Shown here: piece by piece, positions 1 through 10,054 of the stretch | Layout: every line of letters starts with the position of its first letter | Position numbering within the stretch: position 1 is the first letter of the stretch | Source of the DNA: Triglochin maritima | Taxonomy: Eukaryota > Streptophyta > Magnoliopsida > Alismatales > Juncaginaceae | Direction of reading: 5' to 3' | Assembly (NCBI GenBank): GCA_963682175.1 | Contig: OY821787.1 | Location: 22,732,501 to 22,796,500, forward strand | DNA length: 64,000 nt | Notes under the pieces: model-generated | What the model was told of the DNA's origin: nothing | The model's database searches: none | The model's input: the letters and a program-made list of their open reading frames with translations, nothing else | Program-made: the position numbers and the translations under genes

Positions 1-912
1 AGAATTCTGAAACTTATAATAAATCACATTAGTTATAAAGCATTACATGATAAATGATTTAATATAAACTCAAGTAATCAAAACATACTAATACGAAATT
101 AAATTAATAACTTTATTCATCTTCTCTTCACCCTAAATCCGTCACCTCCACCCTTTGGAAGGAGTTAGAAACTCATAGAGGGAGGAAGAAGGGGTCCTTG
201 AGACATTACAAAAGAAAACTAAAAGTAAGAAATAAAAGACAGAATTTTATTAATGAAAAGAATATTACAAAACTAAGATTAAGAATAAAAACTACCACCA
301 AAGACTAAGGACCCTTCTAACATCGTTCTCGGGTCTATTTATAGTTGCTACAAGGGATCTAGGTATAATATTGGAAAGTACGACTGGACGAAATTGGAGC
401 ACACGGATCGACTAGGGGGCGGCGGAATCGCCGCATGGTGTGTGTGATCTGCGGCGGAATCGCCGCACATCATGCTCTGATTTGGTCCAGATTTTGGTTG
501 GATGTTTATGGTATGATTTGATCCTCCTTTACGCGTCTGGATTGATTCTTTCCATTCTTTTGAGCTCCGGATTAATTCCTTCACATATTTGGAGATATAC
601 ATTGATTTTTCTATATATTTTCTCCAAGAGAATAAAAGCTACTCGTGATTTGCAATTAGGTCCTTGACTTTTTGCAGTTAGGACTTGAATGCTTTTATGC
701 TTGGATACATTTCCATTCGTAACCCGATAATCTTGAACTTTGTCTTTATGATAGAAATGAGACTTTTGCATGCGTTTATGCTCAGGATGTGGGTAAATTG
801 CATTCAGGTCCCTGTATTCTGTAAATAAGACTAAATACATACCTTAGTAGCATTTATTGATGTAAAAGTAATCTAAATGAAAGACATATGATGCAATGTA
901 TGCAATGCATCA
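1..912 (-). repeat. Element A 3' LTR, cut by window edge
   Basis: Direct repeat of 6109-7034, with the same end ...GCAATGCATCA. On the minus strand it begins TGATGCATTGC. A TATA box (minus-strand TATAAATA) lies at 335-342, and two GCGGCG-GAAT-CGCCGC hairpins lie at 419-434 and 451-466. Compared with the right LTR it has lost about 14 bp near 379, including a G-box. Small ORFs inside it are present only because the LTR is duplicated. Confidence 0.93.
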
Positions 913-928
913 AATACCCCCACACCTA
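913..928 (-). other. Polypurine tract of element A
   Basis: On the minus strand it reads TAGGTGTGGGGGTATT directly before the LTR start TGATGC. This is the expected plus-strand priming site. The same tract precedes the 3' LTRs of K1, F and K0, and a version with one interrupted G occurs in H. Confidence 0.85.
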
Positions 929-2007
929 GATTTTGCTAGTCCCTAGTAAAACAGAAGATACGAAAAATAAAAACAGGGAAATCCTAACTCACTTTCGTAG
1001 GAATCACGGTAGCACTTAGCATGTGTAACAAGCCTTTAAACCTCCAAGTTTCCTTAGAGGACGAGTTTTGTCTCGTGAGGGTTTTCAGTTGACACACCCA
1101 CAAAGTCTTAAATCAACATTCCATTAATAGCTCTTAATATCTCCACCTTAACCTTATACATCTCACCTAGAATTCTTGTATGCTCATTATATGAATCTAA
1201 CTCATGAAAAATATGACTTGGTCTTTATTCCGCCAACATTCACACCACTAACCCTTCTACACATGTTTATCACTTGAATTATTTTGGACGCCTCCTCTGG
1301 TGGTGAAGTATCATTCGGATCAACCATGGCATGGATCATTCTTTTAGCTTTGGGCCTTGAGTATTATTATTTTTTTCTTTTCTTTTCTTCCGTGATTCAA
1401 CACATTTGCTTTTTGACACTTTTACCCTTTTGCATTCGTGTAGCGAGTTTGGTCGATAATCCCGTGCTGGTAGACTCAAGTTACCGGGTTTCAAGATACC
1501 CCTACGGACCAGTGACTCAAAGGCTTGGGCTTTTGTAATCATTTTGCAAAATGTGTTTTCTTCACTTTATTCCTTTATTTTTATTTTTATTTTCCTCAAG
1601 GCTTAATTGCTATTAGAAGTCCACACTTCCCGGTATATTTTCCTCAACCTCTGCTTTTTATCAACCACTTCAAAGATTTGATTCATCCAATTTAAGTGCA
1701 TACATGTCTTAAAGGGCAATGGGTTATTTCTTTGGAACTTAGATTTATGTCACAATTTCTACAAGCAGAACTATATAATAAGGAACAAAAACTCAATGCA
1801 ATTTGTACACGGGTTTTAGCAGTTCAATCTTAAGCTATGTCATGAAACATTAATTTTTTTTAAAATAAAAGACAGAATATATAGATAAATATATACATAA
1901 ACACCCCCCACACCTAAATCATGCATTGTCCTCAATGTATGCAAATATAAAGCAAATGCACTTATTACCTTGGTGAATTGCGGTGGAAGGATGGAATTTG
2001 CTCAAAG
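929..2007 (-). other. Element A 3' untranslated region
   Basis: About 1.1 kb between the gag-protease stop and the polypurine tract. No reverse transcriptase, RNase H or integrase reading frame is visible on either strand. The part near 930-1110 is homologous to the 3' regions of F, H and K1 and includes a conserved stem-loop at 1041-1060. This gap shows that A was a gag-protease-only element and not one that merely lost a short piece of pol. Confidence 0.7.
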
Positions 2008-4557
2008 TCAACCATAGTCAGAACTGGATTGAATGACACCATATTGGTGCATGTATCCAGTTGAATTGTTCCCCATGTTGCGATGAGCGTCTTGAGTTAC
2101 AGGTTCCACACCCCTCACATAAATTGGTTCTCTTATTTGCTCGAGTGACGGTGGGTGTGTAGATGAATTCCTCCCCTTTTTCTTACTTCCTTTTTGATTT
2201 TGTGACGATTCAGAAATATTATAGATACGCGATTTCATCACAACATCACTTTGATTGCATGTTATTTCTGGCTCACTATCAATATGAAAGATATTAAATT
2301 CAGCTTTTAAGTTCCCAAAAGATAATTGCATGAGCCCATTTCGACAGTTTATCAATGCTTCAGAAGTGGCCAAAAAGGGTCTGCCTAGAATTACAGGGAT
2401 TTGTCGATTAGGATTTACAACAGGTGCGGTATCTAGTACAACAAAATCCACTGGGTAAATGAAGTCACCAACCTTGATCAAAACATCCTCTACTACACCT
2501 CTTGGTTTCTTAATAGAGCAATCAGCAAATTGAAGGGTTGTCCTAGAGGGTTTTAATGGACCAAGGTTCATTTGCTCATAGACAGAGTACGGGAGTAGGT
2601 TAACACTAGCACCAAGGTCTAGAAGGGCTTTGTTGATAAAAGTATCTCCTATTGAACATGAAATTGTGGGACACCCAGGATCCTTATATTTTATAGGAGA
2701 TGTGTTGGACAAAATAGAACTTATGTTTGCAGTTAAGAATGCCTTCTTTGGTACGTTTGTTTTTCTCTTTTTAGTGCACAAATCTTTTAAGAATTTAGCA
2801 TAAGCAGGTATTTGTTGAATCGTGTCTAAGAGTGGAATGTTCACCTTAACTTGCTTAAATACTTCCAAGATTTTCTCTATTTGTGCACTTGAATTCTTTT
2901 TGAGTCTATTGGGAAATGGGGCTTTAGGGACATAGACTCGCTCAGGTTCAGGTTGAGCTATGGGTTCAGGTTGAGTAGGTGGGTTGGGCGTTTCAGATTG
3001 GACGTCAGGTTCAATGGTCAGGTCATATGTGGGTGCTTGATGGCTAGATTGATTGGACACTCTAGGATTTACCACATTGTTATCAACTTGTCTTCCGGAC
3101 CGTAATGATACTACTGCATTTATTTGTTGGAACGGTCCTTCCTCATTAACCATTTGAACCGGTCTAGGGTTGTTATTTCCTGAAGGTGCTTGATAGGATT
3201 GATATGAATTATTATTAGATCTAGGGTTCACCTCAGGTTGACTTGGAAACCGACCATTTTCTCTTTCACCTACTATTTGTGCTAGTTGGCTGACTTGTGT
3301 CTCTAGCCTTTGGAAGGTCTGGTTGGTTGTTTGTATAAAAGTTTTCATCAAATTTTCCAAGCTTGTCAACCTAAACCCAGATGATGTATTATTTTGGTTA
3401 TACGGGTTTGGTTGTTGTCTAGGAGGTTGGCCCTGTTGGTTTGATGAGAAATTGGAATTATTACGCCAACCCGAGTTATAGGTTGATGCGTATGGGTCAT
3501 TTCTAGCATGGTTATACATGACATTAACTTGGTCCCATTCCGCACAATCCTCCTTTACATGACCAGTCTGACCACATCTAGAGCACGGGATAGTCGAGGC
3601 TTGATTCACTCGGTTTTGGGTTTGTAGCTCTAAACTTTCCATTCAGCGCATAAGGGTAGCTAGTTTTGCTTCAGCCGCTATGTTGGCATCTACAGCTAAG
3701 ACACCTGGTTTGGGTTGGCTTGCTATTCTAGATCCAATACTTGGGTTAAGCGGTGTTGTAGCATTGTCCCATTGCATACTATTTTCAGCTAATTCCTCAA
3801 GAAAAGTCCAGGCATCATTTTCATTTTTCGACATAAAGTTCCCTTGGCTTACGGATTCTACCATAACCCTAGATGTGGGTGTCAATCCCTCATAAATAAT
3901 TTGGCATAATTGCCACCTTGGAATTCCATGATGAGGGCATTGGGTCAGTACACTCTTAAATCTTTCTAGATAGGAATAAAACGGCTCGCTCTCAGACTGA
4001 ACGAATGCAACAATTTCATTCCTAATCCTCATAGTCTTATGGTTGGGAAAATATTTTTTCAGGAATACTTGAACAAACTCAGCCCAACTCCTAATAGATC
4101 TTTCGGCTAGACTATATAGCCATTTCTTAGCGTTGTCCTTTAGTGCTAGAGGCACGAATTTCAAACGCACTGCCTCCTCAGGGATATGCTGGTATTGCAT
4201 AAGAGAGCAGATTTCCTCAAATTCTCGAAGGAAGAGATATGGGTCTTCCCTAGAGGTGAACTTAGGCAACATACTCATGTATTGTGCCTTAGGTTCGAAG
4301 TCGCGACCCGGTATGGTGGGCATAACGATGCATGATGGTTGAGCAGCCATCGCTGGATAGCATCGATCCCTCAGAGTTATAGGTTGTGCAACAGGCGGGT
4401 CCACTACGTTCTCACCCATTGGATCCGGGTGAGGTGGTACAGCAGGTGGATTGGGGCTAAGTTCCAGACTGGAATCTAGATGAACTCGTGAGAGTCGATT
4501 ACTCAAGTCCCGAATCCAAATCTGAGTGCACCGGGTTGAATCAATTTTTGAATTCAA
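2008..4557 (-). pseudogene. Element A gag-aspartic protease gene with one in-frame stop
   Basis: This encodes the capsid polyprotein of a Ty3/gypsy-like (Athila/Tat-type) element. Reading from 4557 downward, the capsid domain (LREFEEICSLMQ, DNAKKWLYSLAE, FLKKYFPNHKT, YLERFKSVLTQCPHHG) is followed by an in-frame TGA at 3645-3643. The same frame then continues with a CCHC knuckle (CSRCGQTGHVKEDC), a Pro/Gln/Asn-rich linker, and a retropepsin region. That region has the active-site loop LLDLGASVNLLP and the later ILGRPFLATS. The stop falls where H and F read Arg-Arg before Met-Asp-Ser, so it looks like a simple nonsense change (CGA to TGA is the likeliest). The C-terminal tail (about 90 residues, Ser/Lys-rich) is shorter than in K1, F and H. 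The start at 4557 is the first in-frame ATG; a start near 4422 is possible. There is no pol. Confidence 0.9.
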
Positions 4558-5828
4558 ATTCGAAATTTAAATTCCAAATTTAATTTCAAGAATTAATTAA
4601 TTTTTTTTTTATATTTTCGTTTTTTTTATTTTTATTTTTATTTTTATTTTTTTCAAAAGGGAAACAAACAATAGAATGGGGAAAGATGAGAAAGGAATCC
4701 TAATCTAGAGAATTTAGGTGAGAAGAGAAAGAAGACTCAGATAAGAAGGGAAACCTAACTCTAAAGATAGAAAGAGGGTTGGTCAGAAAATTCCTAAGAA
4801 AGCACGGTTCAAACAATCCTAGACCTACTGTCGCTTAGATCTAGACGACTCCTAACTGGTTGAGTCGAATTGATTCGCTTGATTCACCTCCCTCACTAAT
4901 CAAACCAAGTTGGCCAGGCCGTGTATAGCTAGTGGGGGCGCTTCCGACAGAGTCGGTGCCAATTAGACAACCACTTCGCTTGGAAGACTTAGTCAACACA
5001 AAAACACTTTCTAGACACCAAATTAAATTCAATCGGCTTCAGGTCATAGCAAGTCAAACTAATTCTTCTCCTTAAATGAGTCCGAGTCCTTAGGGGTCAA
5101 TGTCTAATTGATTTTAATTTAAGGCTTGGGTGACACTTTAGGATTGTGATTTGTGGGCCACGGAAAGGTGATGAAATCCCCACCGTATCTTTGCCTACGG
5201 AGTTGCCCTTAAGATAATTTAACTTATATCTAGCAAAGATAGTCAAACAATGGTCTTTAGAGGGGGGCAATTGCAAGGTTGTATGCAAACTAAATTATAT
5301 GCCTAAATGCAATCGATAAAAACCGCAATACGTACCTTGACTCCAGCACTCTTCAACAGAAATTGATTTGCAAGAATTTAGAAAGAATAATGCATACAAA
5401 ACACTAGATGATGCATGCACTAAGGCCTTTCTAATTTTGCCAATTTTAGGTTAAAGTTGAATTATTGCAAATTATGGAATTTTTGCCCTAACACATGCAG
5501 TTCTATGAAAAGGAAATTTTCCGAAACTAGAAATTACGAGGAAAAAGGCAACAAAGGTTACCTACGTAATGCTCAGTCAGGTTCGCCGCCCGCTCTCGAA
5601 ATTTCAGTAGCTCCACACGTCCACCCAGAGATGGTGCTAACCCCAGAAAAATTTGAAGCTCAGCTGCTTCAGGTGTGCGGCGATTCCGCCGCCCTTGTTG
5701 CTCAGACTGCGCTCCGATTTCACCGCGCGCTCTGTTGTCTCCTGAAACACAAATCCAAATAGTTAGATCGTGCACAAGATAAACAGAATAAAATCGAAAT
5801 CAACAAAAAAAACAAAATCTGCGTCGCC
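4558..5828 (-). other. Element A leader (between primer site and gag)
   Basis: About 1.3 kb of non-coding 5' leader. A pyrimidine-rich tract lies at 4598-4652 on the plus strand. A hairpin at 5677-5692 reads GCGGCG-GAAT-CGCCGC on the coding (minus) strand, the reverse complement of the U3 copies. Parts resemble the leaders of F and K1 (for example 4900-5010 and 5100-5200). I see no credible gene; short ORFs here are unsupported. Confidence 0.65.
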
Positions 5829-5846
5829 TCCCCGGCAACGGCGCCA
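5829..5846 (-). other. Primer-binding site of element A (tRNA-Asp type)
   Basis: The minus strand reads TGGCGCCGTTGCCGGGGA, which I recognise as the complement of the 3' end of plant tRNA-Asp(GTC). It lies five bases from the LTR end, so it sets both the orientation and the LTR boundary. Confidence 0.9.
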
Positions 5847-5851
5847 AAAAC

Positions 5852-7034
5852 TGGATGAGAATTAAATTTATACCGCAAGTGCACGGTGTCAATGGAGACG
5901 TGGCAAATACGGGTCGAACACAAAGAGGGAGAGATTTTTGTTATTAGTGTGATTTCCGATTAAGGGGAAGAAGGAGAGAAGAAATAATTGGGTTTTGAGA
6001 TTTTTGGGTTTTAATTATCTAAAGCAAGAACAAGAACAATTAAAATTAAAGCAAGAACAAAGAGGTGAATTCCGTCGGGTGGAGGTTTAGATTTAAGGTT
6101 TAGATTAGAGAATTCTGAAACTTATAATAAATCACATTAGTTATAAAGCATTACATGATAAATGATTTAACATAAACTCAAGTAATCAAAACATACTAAT
6201 ACGAAATTAAAATAATAACTTTATTCATCTTCTCTTCACCCTAAATCCGTCACCTCCACCCTTTGGAAGGAGTTAGAAACTCATAGAGGGAGGAAGAAGG
6301 GGTCCTTGAGACATTACAAAAGAAAACTAAAAGTAAGAAATAAAAGACAGAATTTTATTAATGAAAAGAAGATTACAAAACTAAGATTAAGAATAAAAAC
6401 TACCACCAAAGACTAAGGACCCTTCTAACATCGTTCTAGGGTCTATTTATAGTTGCTACAAGGGATCTAGGTATAATATTGGAAAGTACACGTGTCCAGA
6501 CATGACTGGACGAAATTGGAGCACACGGATTGACTAGGGGGCGGCGGAATCGCCGCATGGTGTGTGTGATCTGCGGCGGAATCGCCGCACATCATGCTCT
6601 GATTTGGTCCAGATTTTGGTTGGATGTTTATGGTATGATTTGATCCTCCTTTACGCGTCTGGATTGATTCTTTCCATTCTTTTGAGCTCCGGATTAATTC
6701 CTTCACATATTTGGAGATATACATTGATTTTTCTATATATTTTCTCCAAGAGAATAAAAGCTACTCGTGATTTGCAATTAGGTCCTTGACTTTTTGCAGT
6801 TAGGACTTGAATGCTTTTATGCTTGGATACATTTCCATTCGTAACCCGATAATCTTGAACTTGGTCTTTATGATAGAAATGAGTCTTTTGCATGCGTTTA
6901 TGCTCGGGATGTGGGTAAATTGCATTCAGGTCCCTGTATTCTGTAAATAAGACTAAATACATACCTTAGTAGCATTTATTGATGTAAAAGTAATCTAAAT
7001 GAAAGACATATGATGCAATGTATGCAATGCATCA
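5852..7034 (-). repeat. Element A 5' LTR (complete, 1183 bp)
   Basis: Begins TGGATGAG and ends GCATCA on the plus strand; transcription runs leftward. The TATA box is at 6444-6451. A G-box ACACGTGT (6488-6495) sits about 37 bp upstream of it. Hairpins lie at 6541-6556 and 6573-6588. The U5 end (near 5870-5915) keeps the block shared with the other gag-protease LTRs (GTGCACTTGCGGT and GACCCGTATTTGCCAC on the coding strand). The right flank reads TTGAG; the matching left duplication is outside the window. Confidence 0.93.
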
Positions 7035-7315
7035 TTGAGCCCAGATTTAATTGCCAAAATATTCCTCATTAAGGTGTGGAGCTTCTTCATTTCCTCATTG
7101 ATCCTTTTGATTTTACATCCAGGTCCTTCTCTCTTTCATCTCAGTCCATAAGTCTTGTAACTTAGTCCTTTTCCTTGCTTTTGAGTCCTTTTTGAATCTC
7201 TTCTTCTCAAACCTATTTATTACTGAAACTTAAACATAAAATCACTACATAGCATTGCTTAGGCTTGAAATAGAGGATATAAGACACAAATATATGCATG
7301 ATATGACGTCAATCA
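7035..7315 (-). repeat. Remnant of element B LTR (U3 side)
   Basis: Degenerate copy of the LTR start seen at 59940-60210. It shares the GGTCC/AGTCC-rich purine block, the AAACATAAA stretch near the start and the terminal GACGTCAATCA. Its left part was cut off where element A inserted. No polypurine tract follows, so the junction at 7315 is a deletion or rearrangement. Confidence 0.7.
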
Positions 7316-7650
7316 ATGCGCGTTTGTCGACCAAAAATTATCCGGACGTGTCTTCATAATAGGATCGGTCTACTAGGCGTAATACACGGTCAACCAAACA
7401 TCTCCAGGAGATATCTTGGTGATATAATGGTCGACCGGTATAGGGACACAGTCGACCGAATTTTTCCAGGAGCAATTTTGGTAAGTAAACAGTCGACCGG
7501 AGTGAGACGTGGTTCAGTCAAAATTTTCCATGAACTTTTCCTTATGAATATTCGGTCGACCGTCTAGCTCACGGTTCGACCAAACTTGTCAAAGTCACAA
7601 CCGTTTGGTCGACCGCGTGGTGATTTGGGTCGACCGTTCGGCATGATTCT
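7316..7650. repeat. Decayed CGGTCGACCG array
   Basis: About ten exact or near copies of the 10-bp palindrome CGGTCGACCG (for example near 7489-7500, 7555-7562, 7608-7618 and 7637-7645), separated by 20-45 bp of unrelated sequence. The same motif fills the LTRs of C, D, E and M. No LTR ends are recognisable around this copy, so its parent element is unknown. Confidence 0.6.
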
Positions 7651-7699
7651 TCCTTGAATTGTTAAAGGATAGATAGCATGAATATGATGCATGATATGC

Positions 7700-8162
7700 T
7701 ACTAGTCAATCCAAATGGAATTGTACTCACTAAATGGTGCGCTAAGGCGTGAATGAGTGATAGAATGTGTAACTTACTCCAGCGATCAACTACTGAAAAT
7801 AAAGGCCACGAAAAGCAAGCTACATGCCTAAGTCAACACTATATGATGCATGACCTAACCAAGTAGAATGTCTAATCTTTTTCTTTGAGTTTTATGATCC
7901 AAGTTGATGAAAGGGAGGTTTTGGTTTCTTATCCAGATTTGGGAGCAAGTTATAAAAACATGCAAAAATAGACTCCGAGACACTAAAAATATAAAGCCAA
8001 ATAAAGTGTAGAAAAATAAAGGCAACAAGTCCTTACCAGGCCACCAATGCTCCTAATTTTCTTTGATCCTTTGTGTCCCTAGTGGCCCAGAAAAATACAA
8101 AAACTAAAACAAAAGGATTAAATCCACTCGAATTTTCCAAACCAGAGTATGGACAAATCACC
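7700..8162 (-). other. Element B leader remnant
   Basis: Homologous to the F leader at 55820-56279, for example the ATGATGCATGACCTAA and TTTGAGTTTTA segments in the same order. The leader hairpin near 8034-8055 has decayed from the GACCGCCAATTGGCGGTC form. Gag is missing, so B is only LTR plus leader. Confidence 0.65.
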
Positions 8163-8180
8163 TCCTCGACAATGGCACCA
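8163..8180 (-). other. Decayed primer-binding site of element B
   Basis: The minus strand reads TGGTGCCATTGTCGAGGA. It differs from the tRNA-Asp complement at four positions, all C-to-T or G-to-A changes at CG or CHG positions. Confidence 0.7.
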
Positions 8181-8185
8181 AACCT

Positions 8186-8540
8186 TGTCTCAATTAAGGT
8201 TAAGCTACAAGTGCACAACCATGATCAAGTGGTGGCAAGTACGGGTTGAATCCACAAGAAGGTGTGTCAACTCTGGTTCTTCAATAAAGCTAAACTAGGC
8301 TACACTAAACTAGCAACTAACAAATTAGAAAGATAACAATTCTAGATTCAATAAAACTAAACTAAGCAACTAACAAAGCAAGATGAAATTCAGTAAGGAA
8401 AACCCTTAATGGGTGGAGTGTGTGTACACATGTAATAAGTTGGTGAATAATGCATTCAATATAGCACAAACATAGCTTCTGTTTTCATTCATAGGAAGTG
8501 TCTAACGGGTGTGGTAAAACCTATCATTCCAATCACTAAG
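8186..8540 (-). repeat. Element B 5' LTR remnant (U5 side)
   Basis: Starts TGTCTCAATTAAG next to the primer site. It then carries the U5 block (AAGTGCACAACCATG, GGCAAGTACGGGT) and the CCCTTAATGGGTGGAGTG segment typical of these LTRs. It breaks off at 8540, where the next LTR end (L0) begins. Confidence 0.65.
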
Positions 8541-8796
8541 TGATTGAATTAGTTAAAATAAACACAAATGCATGGTCGCGTTGAAGCGGTGGCAAGTACG
8601 GGTCGATCCACAGGAAGCGCGTGTGAGTTGGATTAATGATACTTGAGTGAGGGAGAAGAAGAGAGAGATGTGATCAAAATTAAATTACCATGCGTGGGAA
8701 ATCAGAAAAAAAGATCAATAAAACTAAACCCCACAGGGGGTAGAGAAAGAATGCCGAATGAAAATGTGTTTAGTGTGTGTGTTTATTTGTGCTAAT
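8541..8796 (-). repeat. L0 LTR, left part
   Basis: Begins TGATTGAATTAG and carries the U5 block (CATGGTCGCGTTGAAG, GGCAAGTACGGGTCG). It is interrupted at 8796 by the start of K0 and continues at 58929 with about 70 bp missing at the junction. The assignment of the two halves to one LTR rests on collinear homology with LTR J. Confidence 0.6.
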
Positions 8797-9621
8797 TGAT
8801 TGACATCAAATCATGCATATAATTGTATCTTATATCCTTTATTCTTAACCTAAGCAATGCTATGTAACGAGTTTTATGTTTACGTTTCAGGAATAAAACA
8901 AGTGAGAAGAAGATATACAAAAAAGACCTACAAGCAAGAAAAAAGACTGATTTGCTACACTTATGGACTGAGATACACGAGATAAGGACCCGAATGTAAA
9001 CCAAAAGGACCAATGAGCAAACCAAGAAGCTCCACACCATCATGAGGAGTATTTTGGCAATTAGATTTGGGCCTAAACATCAACAACAAATTCGGGTTCA
9101 CCAAACATGAAGAAATAAAGCCAGAATCAAGCCACCCAAAACCAGACCCCATCAAGCCAATCCAGTCTGCCGTTGGCTGTCCAAATGACTCCCAATGATT
9201 CCTGGTTTTGTTGGGTGTTCGATTATGTTGTTTTATGTCAATTTCATGTATGTGATTAATCCTATACCAGGGGATTGGACCCCAGTTGCCTTTTTCTATA
9301 ACTATAAATAGAACTCTTCCTCATCTTTTGTATTTACCCATTTCATTAGTGGCTAATCCCTCTGCACAGAGTCAAGCCATGAAGAAAAAACTCAAGTAGG
9401 AAGACGCTACTTGTAATATGAGTCATTTAATAAAAGAAATTTTTGTTAGTCTAATGTTCTCTTTTATCTTCTTACATGCTTGGCTTAATTTTGTTTAATT
9501 AATCTTAGTTGAATTAGTTAGAATGTTTTCTCTTCTTAAGATAAATGTTAGTTTAGTGATTAGTGAGTAGTTTCATTCCCCTTTGGGGGGTGGAGATGAT
9601 GTACATATATGTTGTGATGTA
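8797..9621 (+). repeat. Element K0 5' LTR, truncated
   Basis: Starts TGATTGACATCAAATC like all LTRs of this family and has a TATA box in CTATAAATAGAACTC at about 9301-9315. It runs to the CCCTTTGGGGGGTGGAG segment near 9581-9597, then joins protease coding sequence at about 9622 (TGTAC is repeated at the junction). U5, primer site, leader and most of gag are deleted. Its snRNA-type upstream element is mutated. Confidence 0.75.
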
Positions 9622-9954
9622 CAAATTCCTGTCATTTTGGGGCGACCATTTCTAGCGACTTCCGATGCCTTGATCAATTGTCGCAATGGTCTGATGCGCT
9701 TGACTTATGGTAGTCAATGTGTTGATTTCAACATCTTCACCATTGGCAAGAAGCCAGGTGCCTTCCATGACCCTGTTGGGGTCAACCTTATCCAGGGCAT
9801 GGATGAGATTGAAGTTGAGGGCACCTTCAAGTACTTCAGAGAATTGTTCGACGGAGATCCTGAAGGTGGTGAAGATGTTTCACCCGGGATGGCACAAGAA
9901 GGTGCCTTATCTTCTGATCCCGTGGCCTTTGAGCCACATCCTTGTGGCCTTTGA
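9622..9954 (+). pseudogene. K0 protease C-terminal fragment
   Basis: The reading frame begins inside the retropepsin domain (QIPVILGRPFLATSDALINC) and continues NGLMRLTYGSQCVDFNIF, matching the end of the protease in A, F, H and K1. The C-terminal tail is short and differs from the K1 type. The N-terminal half, including the catalytic Asp loop, is absent because the LTR is fused directly to this point. It cannot be functional. It is useful mainly as proof that K0 belonged to the same gag-protease class. Confidence 0.8.
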
Positions 9955-10054
9955 GCCACATCCTTTTTGATCACGTGGCCGTTGAGCCACATCCTTTTGA
10001 TCATGTGGCTCTTAGGCCACAAGATATAATTTTTATGGCCTCTGGGCCACATGC
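9921..10054 (+). repeat. Tandem mini-hairpin repeat
   Basis: Five copies of a GTGGC...GCCAC inverted repeat at 9922-9937, 9944-9959, 9975-9990, 10005-10020 and 10035-10050, with the spacer ATCCTTTTGATCA between some copies. It begins inside the protease tail. It is not seen in the other family members in this window. Confidence 0.75.

Noticed and set aside
529..840. 103-residue frame repeated at 6651-6962
   Set aside because: Within the two LTRs of A; not a gene.
929..2007. An env-like or additional gene after the A protease
   Set aside because: Only short, overlapping frames; the region is homologous to non-coding 3' regions of the other copies.
3643..3645. Programmed stop readthrough between capsid and knuckle in element A
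   Set aside because: The stop lies before the zinc knuckle, and H and F have Arg there; a nonsense mutation is simpler.
7316..7567. 83-residue plus-strand frame
   Set aside because: Runs through the CGGTCGACCG array; no similarity to any protein I know.
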